Source: BOG-908 sp965198825
Lineage (GTDB): Bacteria > Pseudomonadota > Alphaproteobacteria > Acetobacterales > Acetobacteraceae
Direction: 5' to 3'
DNA: 64,000 bases
NCBI GenBank assembly: GCA_965198825.1
Contig: CBDAQB010000003.1
Span: forward strand, 1,860,001 to 1,924,000
In this document: positions 8,652 through 16,811 of the stretch, piece after piece
Numbering within the stretch: position 1 is the stretch's first letter
Layout of the letters: each line of letters starts with the position of its first letter
The notes under the pieces: generated by a model
What the model was told of the DNA's origin: nothing
Seen by the model: only the letters and a program-made list of their open reading frames with translations
Database searches by the model: none
Made by a program: the position numbers and the translations under genes

Positions 8652-8876
8652 GGCCGCCTTCCAATGGTGCATTCCGGCACCGCTTGGGGGCGCCTTCCTC
8701 AATTCGTTGCAGCCGGATCATACAGCAAATCGCGCGTGCCTGGGTGATGTCAAACCGACAGCCGGATCGATTTCGCACCACCGATGTGCGCGCTTACGCC
8801 CTCAGAGCAGGGCTTTGGAGGACCCATGTCGCTGTCATCGGGTCACACCCCGGACAACCAAGGACGGAGAGACATC

Positions 8877-9611
8877 ATGGGAAAGCTTGAGGGCAAGGTT
8901 GCAGTAATCACAGGTGGATCGAGCGGCATGGCGCTGGCGAGTGCAAAACTGTTCGTCGAGGAAGGCGCCTACGTCTTTATCACAGGGCGAAAGCAGGAAG
9001 CCCTGGACGAGGCTGTCAGGCAGATCGGCCGTAACGTGACAGGCGTGCGCGGCGACGCGGCGAACCTCGACGATCTCGACCGCCTGTTCGAAACGGTCAA
9101 GCAGTTCAAAGGCAAGATCGACATCCTGTATGCGAGCGCAGGCATGGGCGAAGCGGTGCCTTTGGGTGAGATCACCGAGCAACACTTCGATGCGGCTTTC
9201 AACCTGAATACGCGCGGCACGCTGTTCACGGTGCAGAAGGCGTTGCCGCTGTTCAACGACGGCGGGTCGATTTTCATGACCGGGTCGGTGGCTTCGGTGA
9301 AGGGCTTTCCTGGCTATGGCGTGTATGCGGCAAGCAAGGCGGCGTTGCGCTCGTTCGCACGCACCTGGCTCAACGAACTCAGGGGCAGGAATATCCGGGT
9401 GAACGTGCTGAGCCCTGGACCGATCGCGACACCGATGCAGGACCAGGTTCTCACCGCAGAAGCGAAGCAGATGTTCGAATCCTTGATTCCGCGCGGGACG
9501 ATGGGCCGTCCCCAAGAAATTGCGACGGCTGCGCTGTTTCTCGCCTCGGATGATTCGAGTTTCGTGAACGGCGTGGATCTGGCCGTCGACGGCGGTTTCT
9601 CGGCCATCTGA
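8877..9611 (+). CDS. SDR-family NAD(P)-dependent oxidoreductase
   Basis: This 244-residue short-chain dehydrogenase/reductase has the nucleotide motif TGGSSGMA near residue 12. The usual final Gly of TGxxxGxG is Ala here. The catalytic YxxxK pair is in VYAASKAAL, and the C-terminal loop DGGFSAI is typical. The start ATG has a clear GGAGA ribosome site. The upstream LysR gene is divergent and probably controls it, and an NADP-binding protein follows 30 bases downstream. The substrate cannot be told from sequence. Confidence 0.88.
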   Translation: MGKLEGKVAVITGGSSGMALASAKLFVEEGAYVFITGRKQEALDEAVRQIGRNVTGVRGDAANLDDLDRLFETVKQFKGKIDILYASAGMGEAVPLGEITEQHFDAAFNLNTRGTLFTVQKALPLFNDGGSIFMTGSVASVKGFPGYGVYAASKAALRSFARTWLNELRGRNIRVNVLSPGPIATPMQDQVLTAEAKQMFESLIPRGTMGRPQEIATAALFLASDDSSFVNGVDLAVDGGFSAI

Positions 9612-9641
9612 ATTCTCAACAACCACGCGCTTAGGAGAAGC

Positions 9642-10244
9642 ATGATGAGCATTTCAATCATCGGGTTCGGCAAGATAGGCCAGGCCCTCGCCCACGCGTT
9701 TGCACGCAAGAACCTGGACGTGACCGTCGCGAGCCGCCGGCCGCCGGAAGAGTTGGCGCCGCAAGCTCAAGCGATCGGCCCCACGGTCACCGCCAAGACG
9801 CTTCGCGAAGCACTCGATGCCGACACGGTCTTCCTGGCGGTTCCGTTCGGGGAGCACCGCGCGATTGCGAATGCGCTGCCGAGCTGGAAGGGCAAGACAA
9901 TCATCGACGCGACGAACGCGCGCGTTCCCGTGGAGGAACTCGACGGTCTTTATTCATCCGCTTTCGTTGCGAAGGCGTTTACCGGCGCCAGGCTAGTCAA
10001 GGCGTTCAATCACCTTGGTGCTGCCAAACTGGCTGCCGATCCTAAAGTCGAAGGTGGCTACAGGGTCGTTTTCCTGGCCAGCGACGACGAGGATGCCGTT
10101 GCGCCTGTGGCTGACCTGGCCAAACGCCTTGGGTTCGCACCTGTCTCGCTGGGGAAGCTCAACGAGGGTGGCGCGCTGGTTCACGCACGCGGCGAAGTCT
10201 GGGGCAAGTTGATCTTCCAAGACCTGTTCAAGAGGGAGCAGTAA
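9642..10244 (+). CDS. NAD(P)-binding, F420-reductase-like protein
   Basis: This 200-residue protein has an N-terminal Rossmann motif IIGFGKIGQALAHAFARK and the conserved KAFNHLGA segment of the NADPH-dependent F420 reductase-like family. Many bacterial members act on unknown substrates and do not use F420. A strong AGGAGA site precedes the ATG; a second in-frame ATG follows at once. It is probably co-transcribed with the SDR gene and could supply or act with the same redox pathway. Confidence 0.8.
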   Translation: MMSISIIGFGKIGQALAHAFARKNLDVTVASRRPPEELAPQAQAIGPTVTAKTLREALDADTVFLAVPFGEHRAIANALPSWKGKTIIDATNARVPVEELDGLYSSAFVAKAFTGARLVKAFNHLGAAKLAADPKVEGGYRVVFLASDDEDAVAPVADLAKRLGFAPVSLGKLNEGGALVHARGEVWGKLIFQDLFKREQ

Positions 10245-10268
10245 ACCGCACTTCAACGGGCGGACGTC

Positions 10269-10302
10269 TGGGGCCTCCAGGCCCCAGCGGGCTCGCCACC
10301 AG
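10269..10302 (+). repeat. 34-bp direct repeat, left copy
   Basis: This 34-base unit starts with the hairpin TGGGGCCTCCAGGCCCCA and continues with GCGGGCTCGCCACCAG. A second copy at 11903 differs at one base. The two copies bracket the unrecognised two-gene cassette 10407-11887. The hairpin part could also act as a terminator-like structure after the upstream operon, but no T tract follows. Confidence 0.75.
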
Positions 10303-10406
10303 GGGTGCTCTCTTCCCAAAGATCATGAAACTCACAGCCTACTCTCGCGTAACAAAGACGGCATCGGCCGAGCCGCCTAGCCACTGAGAACCATCGCGGA
10401 GCCGGT

Positions 10407-11411
10407 ATGACTTCGATAGTCTGGGGACCATTTGACGACCCCATGGATGCCGCCACTCATCTTGGCCCGTTCACCGATCAGGTGCTGGATCCGCAATTCG
10501 GCATTGCTTGGATTGGAAACGACACACTCTACACCGTGCGCGCGCCCACCTATGACCCCAACGGGGACGCGAACATTGTCACTTACGAATACCGACCTTC
10601 CGCGCCACCCCCTCAACCTCCGAGCGGGTTAGGCGGTCGTGTCGTTGCGTGGATTAAGAGCCAGTTGGAATCTCAGGGCCAAATGGAACTGGAAAACAGC
10701 CGTATGCAGATGGCCAGCAGCCAGGCCATCGCGAGCGGCCTGAGCACACTCTACAAGCGCGCAATGGGTACACGCGGCCGCGAGCTCGACACGTTGGGCG
10801 TGGTCGTGGATGGCGTGGCAATCGGATTCTCACTGGTGCTTCTCAGCTTCGGCCCGCTTGAATTGCTGGGTGCAATCGGTTTAGTTGGTGGCGCTGCCTT
10901 GCTGCTCGCTGACGGCGCAGCTTACCTGACCGAACTGGCCGGCTACGACGAGGCGGCGGACAACATCAAGTCCAGCACGTTCTATCCACGGTGCTTATTC
11001 ACATTGATGACTCTACCGGACGCGGCGTGGGGCTTGGGCAAGGTCGCGCTCGATAGCGCTGAACTCGGATCCAGGGCCATCAAGGCGGGTGTGGCGACAC
11101 AACAGGCAGCTGCCGGCGTCGCACGTAATACCCGAGCCGCTGCGGAAGCCACCGATGCAATGGCAGCGTCGGAGAAGGCATCCAGGGCAGCGCGTTATGC
11201 AAAGGTGGGAGAACAGGCGCAGCGACGAGCCGAAGCAGCGCGACAAAAGCTCGCCTTGTTCATGGGTGCGCAGGCGGGTGGAAGGCTGACCATTCCGCCG
11301 GGTTTGCTGCTGCTCCTTAAAGAGAAAGACGACGGCGCTGAAGGCCGCGCGCGCATGATTGCGAAAATCAGGAGCTACACGTTCCACGTGGCCTCGTTGC
11401 ACCGGAAATGA
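10407..11411 (+). CDS. Unrecognised protein, first gene of repeat-flanked cassette
   Basis: I do not recognise this 334-residue protein. Visible parts: a soluble N-terminus (1-75) with WGPFDDP and aromatic, Gly-rich strands ending in a Pro-rich linker; a Gln/Met-rich amphipathic helix (about 80-115); two adjacent hydrophobic helices (about 130-172, rich in Gly, Ala and Leu); an Ala-rich charged helix (about 215-295); and a final hydrophobic patch PPGLLLLLKEK. The ATG has a GGAGCC site five bases upstream. It overlaps the next gene, which encodes a polytopic membrane protein, by four bases. A membrane-active effector with its immunity protein is one possibility; this is inference only. Confidence 0.6.
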   Translation: MTSIVWGPFDDPMDAATHLGPFTDQVLDPQFGIAWIGNDTLYTVRAPTYDPNGDANIVTYEYRPSAPPPQPPSGLGGRVVAWIKSQLESQGQMELENSRMQMASSQAIASGLSTLYKRAMGTRGRELDTLGVVVDGVAIGFSLVLLSFGPLELLGAIGLVGGAALLLADGAAYLTELAGYDEAADNIKSSTFYPRCLFTLMTLPDAAWGLGKVALDSAELGSRAIKAGVATQQAAAGVARNTRAAAEATDAMAASEKASRAARYAKVGEQAQRRAEAARQKLALFMGAQAGGRLTIPPGLLLLLKEKDDGAEGRARMIAKIRSYTFHVASLHRK

Positions 11412-11887
11412 AATTTCCTGCCGAGAAATCGCCACTCCAAGTCGGCTTCACGGACGCCCTCCGCTCCTCGGCGGGCGTACTCCTCCCCGCCTATTTGCTG
11501 ACGGCCGTATCACTCACCACGCTTGCGGAGCTTTTTGGCATATCTGTCGTCCTGAGTGGGCCGATCACGCTGACCTGCGGCGTCGTTGTCGTAGTCGCGC
11601 TTGAGATTCTGCGCCGCTATGTCCTGACCACACGACCCTCTGGCCGCGGCGGCGGCGCCGTCGCTTTTTTCCGCGCGGCGATACAGGTGCTGCTCTGGGC
11701 CGCGCTGCCCACGACTGGCTTCGTGCTTGCCGGTGTTCTCACGCATTGCTTCGGCCAGGCCTGCGGTGACACCGACCACATCATGCTGATCGCCATGCTC
11801 GTATGGTCGTTGATCGCGCTCGCGCTGCTTCCCATGGGCTATCGCCTGCTCACTCGGGCCGAATGGTTACGCCCACGAACTGGCTAA
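11408..11887 (+). CDS. Unrecognised small polytopic membrane protein
   Basis: This is a 159-residue protein with about four membrane helices: residues about 20-42, 45-65, 88-112 and 123-145. The N-terminus and two loops are basic (for example RRYVLTTRPSGRGGG). No family was recognised. Its ATG overlaps the preceding gene's stop as ATGA, so the two products are probably made in a fixed ratio. If the first gene encodes a membrane-targeting toxin, this would be the natural immunity candidate. The pair is flanked by 34-bp direct repeats. Confidence 0.6.
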   Translation: MKFPAEKSPLQVGFTDALRSSAGVLLPAYLLTAVSLTTLAELFGISVVLSGPITLTCGVVVVVALEILRRYVLTTRPSGRGGGAVAFFRAAIQVLLWAALPTTGFVLAGVLTHCFGQACGDTDHIMLIAMLVWSLIALALLPMGYRLLTRAEWLRPRTG

Positions 11888-11902
11888 CCGAGAACGGGGG
11901 TG

Positions 11903-11936
11903 TGGGGCCTCCAGGTCCCAGCGGGCTCGCCACCAG
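11903..11936 (+). repeat. 34-bp direct repeat, right copy
   Basis: This matches the unit at 10269 except for T in place of C inside the hairpin (TGGGGCCTCCAGGTCCCA). It lies 15 bases after the cassette stop codon. Its end runs into a 38-bp tandem repeat. Confidence 0.75.
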
Positions 11937-12000
11937 AGCGCCACCTGTTCAAGCGCCGGTGGGCACGCCACCAGAACGCCACCGGTTCAAGCGCCGGCGG
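11928..12000 (+). repeat. 38-bp tandem repeat, about two copies
   Basis: Two adjacent units begin at 11928 and 11966, each with CGCCACCAG followed by CGCCACC, then GTTCAAGCGCCGG. They differ at a few positions. They lie between the cassette and the acnA 3' end. The internal GCCGGCGG and CCACCGG segments can pair. The region may help end acnA transcription, but no T tract was seen. Confidence 0.55.
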
Positions 12001-12031
12001 CTAGGGGCAGAGCCCCCTGGCCTTGCTTGCT

Positions 12032-14722
12032 TTAAGCCGCCTTGGCCATCCCCCGAAGCACGTAATGCAAGATCCCCCCATGCCGGTAGTAGTTCACCTC
12101 GTCGAGCGTATCGACGCGGCAGATGACGGGGATGTCGTCCACGGCGCCGCCCGCACGATGAATGCGCAAGGCGAGGTCCATGCGGGGGCGGAGCTGATCG
12201 AGGCCGAGGATGTCGATCGTCTCGTCGCCTTTCAGCTCCAGGGTTTGGCGCGTGGTGCCTTCCTGGAACAGCAGGGGCAGCACGCCCATGCCGACCAGGT
12301 TCGAGCGGTGGATGCGTTCGAAGCTTTCGACGATGACGGCCTTGATGCCGAGCAGCATGGTGCCTTTGGCTGCCCAGTCGCGTGACGATCCCATGCCGTA
12401 TTCGCGGCCGCCGAAAGCGACGAGCGGAACGCCTTCCTTCTTGTAGAGCATGGCGGCGTCGTAGATCGGCATTTCACGGCCGTCCGGGTAATGGCGGGTC
12501 ATGCCGCCTTCACCGGTGACCATTTCGTTGCGGATGCGGATGTTGGCGAAAGTGCCGCGCATCATGACTTCGTGGTTGCCGCGGCGGCTGCCGTAGCTGT
12601 TGAAGTCGCGTTGCAGAACCTGGTGTTCGCCGAGATACTCGCCGGCCGGCGAGGTTTTCTTGATGGAGCCGGCAGGGCTGATGTGGTCGGTGGTGATGTT
12701 GTCGCCGAACAGGCCGAGGATACGCGCGCCGACGATGTCGCCGCGCGCTGCGGGCTCCATCGTCATGCCGTCGAAGTAAGGCGGGTTCTTCACGTAGGTC
12801 GAGCCGTCGTTCCAGCGGTAGGTTTCGCTGCCTGTCTCGACGCGGAGCGCCTGCCACTCCTTGGTGCCCTTGGTGACGACGCCGTAGCGGTCGAGGAATT
12901 GTTCGCGGGTGACGCTGGAAGCGACGGCGCTGGCGATTTCGTCGTTCGCCGGCCAGATGTCGCGCAGATAGACCGGCTTGCCTTCCGTACTGTTGCCCAG
13001 CGGGACTTTGGTGATGTCGTCACGCATGTTGCCGAGCAGCGAATAGGCCACCACCAGCGGCGGGCTGGCGAGATAGTTGGCGCGGACGTTCGGGTGCACG
13101 CGGCCTTCGAAATTACGGTTGCCTGAAAGAACGCTGACTGCGACGAGCTTTTCGCCTTCGATGGCCTCCGCGATCGCGTCTTCCAGGGGACCGGAGTTGC
13201 CGATGCAGGTGGTGCATCCGTAGCCCGTGGTCTGGAAGCCGAGCGCGTCGAGGTCGGCCTGCAGGCCGGCTTTCTCGAGATATTCGGTGACGACCTGCGA
13301 GCCGGGCGCGAGCGAGGTTTTGACCCAGGGCTTAGGCTTCAATCCCAAGGCGCGCGCCTTGCGGGCGACGAGGCCGGCGGCGACGAGCACATAGGGGTTG
13401 GACGTGTTTGTGCAGCTGGTGATAGCGGCGATGACCACGTCGCCGTGGCCGATGTCGTAGTTCGTGCCTGCCACAGGCACGCGCTTTGCCACGTCGGCCG
13501 CGGGCACGCTCATGTTCTTGGTGATTTCGGCGACGAAGGCGGTGGCGGCATCGTTCAGCGCCACGCGGTCCTGCGGCCGCTTCGGGCCGGCGAGGCTCGG
13601 CACCACCGTCGAGAGGTCCAGCTCCAGCACGTCGGTGAAGACCGGCTCTGGCGTCGTCTCGTCGAGGAACATCTCCTGCGCGCGCAGATAGGCTTCCACC
13701 AGCTCGATGCGGGCGGGATCGCGGCCGGTGAGGCGCAGATAGTCCAGCGTCTTGGCGTCCACAGGGAAGAAGCCGCAGGTGGCGCCGTATTCGGGCGCCA
13801 TGTTGGCGATGGTCGCGCGGTCGGCGACGCTGAGGGAGGAGAAGGCCGGCCCGAAGAACTCGACGAACTTGCCGACGACGCCCTTCTTGCGGAGCATCTG
13901 GGTGACGGTGAGCACCAGGTCGGTGGCGGTCGCGCCTTCCGGCATGCGGCCGGTGAGGCGAAAGCCGATGACGTCGGGGATGAGCATGGCGATGGGCTGG
14001 CCGAGCATGGCGGCTTCCGCCTCGATGCCGCCGACACCCCAGCCGAGCACGCCGGCGCCGTTCACCATGGTGGTGTGGCTGTCGGTTCCGTAGAGCGTGT
14101 CCGGATAGGCGAGCGTCTCGCCGCCCGCTTCGCCGGTCCAGACCACCTGGCTGAGATATTCCAGGTTCACCTGGTGGCAGATGCCGGCGCCTGGCGGCAC
14201 CACGCGGAAATTCTGGAAGGCTTCCTGGCCCCAGCGGAGGAAGGCGTAGCGTTCGCCGTTGCGCTCGAATTCGATGCGCACGTTCTGCTCGAGCGCGTCC
14301 GCCGTGCCGGACACATCGACCATCACCGAGTGGTCGATGACGAGATCGACAGGCACCAGCGGGTTGACCTTCTGGGGATCGCCGTTGAGCTGCAGGATAC
14401 CGTCGCGCATGGCGGCGAGATCGACCACCGCAGGCACGCCGGTGAAATCCTGCATGAGGATGCGCGCCGGCTTGAACGGCACCTCGTCCGTGCTGCGCCC
14501 TTCGGCGAGCCAGCCGGCGATCTTCTTCGCGTCGGCGACCGTGTAGCTCTGGCCATCCTCGAAGCGCAGCACGTTCTCCAGCAGCACCTTGAGGCTGACA
14601 GGCAACCGGCTGATGTCGCCTATGTGCCTGGCCGCTTCAGGCAGGGAGAAGTAGGTGAAATCCTTGCCCTGGACGGTCAGCGTGCGGCGGGTCTTCAGGC
14701 TGTCATGTCCCTGGGTGGTCAT
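12032..14722 (-). CDS. acnA: Aconitate hydratase
   Basis: This 896-residue monomeric aconitase of the AcnA/IRP1 type interconverts citrate and isocitrate through a [4Fe-4S] cluster. Cluster cysteines lie in the ITSCTNTSNP segment and in GYGCTTCIGNSG. Substrate-site motifs include DSHTTMVNGAGVLGWGVGG and, in the swivel domain, GREYGMGSSRDWAAKG. An AGGGAACC site precedes the ATG. Next to it, in the opposite direction, is an operon containing ccmA; in many alphaproteobacteria acnA is the neighbour of the ccm genes, so this synteny looks partly kept. Confidence 0.96.
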   Translation of the reverse strand: MTTQGHDSLKTRRTLTVQGKDFTYFSLPEAARHIGDISRLPVSLKVLLENVLRFEDGQSYTVADAKKIAGWLAEGRSTDEVPFKPARILMQDFTGVPAVVDLAAMRDGILQLNGDPQKVNPLVPVDLVIDHSVMVDVSGTADALEQNVRIEFERNGERYAFLRWGQEAFQNFRVVPPGAGICHQVNLEYLSQVVWTGEAGGETLAYPDTLYGTDSHTTMVNGAGVLGWGVGGIEAEAAMLGQPIAMLIPDVIGFRLTGRMPEGATATDLVLTVTQMLRKKGVVGKFVEFFGPAFSSLSVADRATIANMAPEYGATCGFFPVDAKTLDYLRLTGRDPARIELVEAYLRAQEMFLDETTPEPVFTDVLELDLSTVVPSLAGPKRPQDRVALNDAATAFVAEITKNMSVPAADVAKRVPVAGTNYDIGHGDVVIAAITSCTNTSNPYVLVAAGLVARKARALGLKPKPWVKTSLAPGSQVVTEYLEKAGLQADLDALGFQTTGYGCTTCIGNSGPLEDAIAEAIEGEKLVAVSVLSGNRNFEGRVHPNVRANYLASPPLVVAYSLLGNMRDDITKVPLGNSTEGKPVYLRDIWPANDEIASAVASSVTREQFLDRYGVVTKGTKEWQALRVETGSETYRWNDGSTYVKNPPYFDGMTMEPAARGDIVGARILGLFGDNITTDHISPAGSIKKTSPAGEYLGEHQVLQRDFNSYGSRRGNHEVMMRGTFANIRIRNEMVTGEGGMTRHYPDGREMPIYDAAMLYKKEGVPLVAFGGREYGMGSSRDWAAKGTMLLGIKAVIVESFERIHRSNLVGMGVLPLLFQEGTTRQTLELKGDETIDILGLDQLRPRMDLALRIHRAGGAVDDIPVICRVDTLDEVNYYRHGGILHYVLRGMAKAA

Positions 14723-14925
14723 CGAGGTTCCCTACTAAGCGCGTGTCGAGTATGTGTTGCACCGCGTTATACGCCGCCCCTGCCCGCCCACAACCCACAT
14801 CGGAGAACGCGCTTGCGCAATGATTGAGGGTCGTTTAGCCGCTTTCGCCTATCTTATAGCCTTTGAAACTTGTGTATTTGAGGCGGTTCCTTTGAGGAGT
14901 GGCGTTCCTGTCCGGCAGCCTGACC

Positions 14926-15576
14926 ATGGATAGATTTGGTATCGAAGACGAAAGCTGGTTCGAGGCGACACGGCAGGCTCTCGGCAAGCGCGGCTTCACC
15001 CTCCGCATCCAGCCAAAATCGATCGTGGTGGAACATCCCAGCCGCCTGCCGCGCATCTTCGGCAGTTCGCGCGACCTGCTGGATTTCGCCCAGAAGCAGG
15101 GTGTCGCCGTCTCGGAAGCAGCCCTCGCGCTCGCCGACCTCTACGGCGATGGGGTCGTCCCACCGCTGACCGGCCGGCGCTCGCCTTCGCCTTTCGAGAC
15201 GCCGCCCGAACTTCTCGACGGCAAGAGCCGCGGCGAAGGTGCCAGCAGCAAGGGCGCGGCCGATTACCTGGTGGAAGCCGAACGCCGCCTGGCTCTGGAG
15301 GCAGAGGTGATGCGCCTGCAGGCGCGCGCCGACGAGGCGGAGAAGCAATGCTCCCTGTGGCAGATGTCGGCGAACGCGGCCGAGGACCGGCTCGTGGCTT
15401 TGCAGGCCGCGATGGAGGGCACCGCAGGGCGCTCGAACGACCGCCGGTTCGAGGCGCTTCGCCGTTTCCTGGCACGCGAACTCCACCCGGACCTCGCCGG
15501 CACCGATTCCAAGGCGCGCGGCATACGCGAAGAGATTTTCAAGCGCGTCTGGGCGAAGATCGAAGAACTCCAGTGA
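14926..15576 (+). CDS. Protein with C-terminal J-domain-like HPD motif
   Basis: This 216-residue protein has no family I can name with certainty. Residues about 115-165 form a charged coiled coil (ADYLVEAERRLALEAEVMRLQ in the middle). The C-terminus carries HPD at 187-189 between two helices (RRFLARELHPD and KARGIREEIFKRV), the pattern of helix II, HPD loop and helix III of J-domain proteins. A J domain would stimulate a DnaK-type partner. The C-terminal placement and the short first part are unusual. The start is uncertain: the ATG at 14926 has no close ribosome site, and a GTG at 14899 is possible. It is the first gene of a five-gene run. Confidence 0.6.
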   Translation: MDRFGIEDESWFEATRQALGKRGFTLRIQPKSIVVEHPSRLPRIFGSSRDLLDFAQKQGVAVSEAALALADLYGDGVVPPLTGRRSPSPFETPPELLDGKSRGEGASSKGAADYLVEAERRLALEAEVMRLQARADEAEKQCSLWQMSANAAEDRLVALQAAMEGTAGRSNDRRFEALRRFLARELHPDLAGTDSKARGIREEIFKRVWAKIEELQ

Positions 15577-15580
15577 CGCC

Positions 15581-16225
15581 GTGAGCGCCGACCTGGTTCT
15601 GGAGGCGGTGAGCGCCTTCAGGGGCGAACGGCTGGTCCTCTACGACATCGGCTTTACCGTGCCGGCAGGGGGCGCCCTGCTTCTGCTCGGACCAAACGGA
15701 GCCGGGAAATCCACGCTGCTGCGCGTCATCGCGGGCCTCGGGCGGCGCGAAGCGGGCCGCATCCTCTATGGCGGCTCGGACGATCTGTCAGGCAAGATCG
15801 GCTACATCGGCCACCAGGACGCGATCAAGCCGGGGCTGACTGCGGCCGAAAACCTCGCCTTTGCCGCCGCACGCGCCGGGCGGCCGGCGCGCGAAGCGCT
15901 CGAAGCGCTCGAAGCGCTCGACCTGTCTCCTTTGGCCGATCTCCCTTCCCGCATGTTGTCAGCTGGCCAGAAACGCCGGCTGGCGCTCGCCCGCCTTGTC
16001 GTCGGCGGCGCGCCCATCTGGCTGCTGGACGAGCCGACGCTCGGGCTGGATGCGGCGGCTGTCGCCCGGTTCGGCGAAGTGCTGGCTGGGCATAGGGCCA
16101 CAGGCGGAATCGTGGTCGCGGCTACGCATCTGCCTTTGCCACTGGTGGATGCGGAAAGCTTTGTCCTCGCGGCTGCATCCGGCCTCACACCGGCTCGCGT
16201 GGTGCTGGAAAGCGGCGCTCCGTGA
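15581..16225 (+). CDS. ccmA: CcmA-like ABC ATPase
   Basis: This 214-residue ABC ATPase has Walker A GPNGAGKST, signature LSAGQKRRLALAR and Walker B IWLLDEPTLGLD. The LSAGQ-x-RR signature and the small size are those of CcmA, the ATPase of the CcmAB system that works with CcmC/E in cytochrome c maturation. It begins with GTG four bases after the previous stop. The expected ccmB permease does not follow; instead there is a membrane-anchored unknown and an AAA+ ATPase. Either ccmBCD lie elsewhere, or this ATPase has been taken into another system. Confidence 0.78.
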   Translation: MSADLVLEAVSAFRGERLVLYDIGFTVPAGGALLLLGPNGAGKSTLLRVIAGLGRREAGRILYGGSDDLSGKIGYIGHQDAIKPGLTAAENLAFAAARAGRPAREALEALEALDLSPLADLPSRMLSAGQKRRLALARLVVGGAPIWLLDEPTLGLDAAAVARFGEVLAGHRATGGIVVAATHLPLPLVDAESFVLAAASGLTPARVVLESGAP

Positions 16226-16243
16226 TGGCATGATGTTACGCAC

Positions 16244-16807
16244 ATGAACACCTCCGGGCTCACTTCCGAAACCAGGACGCGACCCTCCATTGGTGTGGCA
16301 GCGCCCCTGGCTATTCTGCTTGTGGGGTTTGCGCTTGCGGTCAGGACGATGACCGGTTCTCCCGGCGCCGACACGGTCTCCGCTGATGAGTCGCGGCTAC
16401 GCCACGACCGTGTTCAAGCCGCGTTGCCCTTGCATCTCGAGCCTGTCACGTCGCCTGAGGAAGCGGTTCTCCGAACAAGTCTGCCGCCGGCCGGGCGGGA
16501 TGCCCTTCTCGCGGCAGTCAAGGCGGGTCGTATCAGGCTCGCGTGGCTGCCCATTTTCGACAGCGATGCGGTGGACGGCGATCAGGTCAAAGTGTCCGGA
16601 GACGGCCTGTCGCAGACGGTAACCCTCACCCATGATCCGATCCCGTTGCTCGTGGCAGTTCCGGCTGACGGCAAGATCATGATGACCGGCGTCGATGAGG
16701 GGCGCGGCGGTGGGGTGACAGTCGGGGTGGTGTCCGGCGGCAAGATTTTGAAGCTGGTGCCTTTCGTCCCCGGTGAGACCCGGGTCATGCCATCTATCGT
16801 TCCCTAG
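16244..16807 (+). CDS. Membrane-anchored protein of unknown function
   Basis: This is a 187-residue protein with one N-terminal membrane helix (about 19-37, PLAILLVGFALAV) and a likely periplasmic domain of about 140 residues. The domain has mixed beta-type sequence, including LPPAGRDALLAAVKAGRIRLAWLPIFDSDAVDGD (positions about 80-113) and a Gly-rich stretch EGRGGGVTVGVVSGGK. No cysteine or catalytic pattern stands out. It lies 18 bases after ccmA and four bases before the AAA+ gene, so it is almost surely in the same operon. The family is unknown to me. Confidence 0.65.
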   Translation: MNTSGLTSETRTRPSIGVAAPLAILLVGFALAVRTMTGSPGADTVSADESRLRHDRVQAALPLHLEPVTSPEEAVLRTSLPPAGRDALLAAVKAGRIRLAWLPIFDSDAVDGDQVKVSGDGLSQTVTLTHDPIPLLVAVPADGKIMMTGVDEGRGGGVTVGVVSGGKILKLVPFVPGETRVMPSIVP

Positions 16808-16811
16808 CCGC

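Noticed and set aside
13445..14827. 460-codon plus-strand frame opposite acnA
   Set aside because: It is antisense to aconitase and has the low-information composition typical of reverse-strand frames in GC-rich genes.
15881..15925. Apparent short tandem repeat in ccmA (GCGCTCGAA units)
   Set aside because: It encodes an in-frame ALEALEALD helix and is a normal low-complexity stretch of the protein, not a separate repeat feature.
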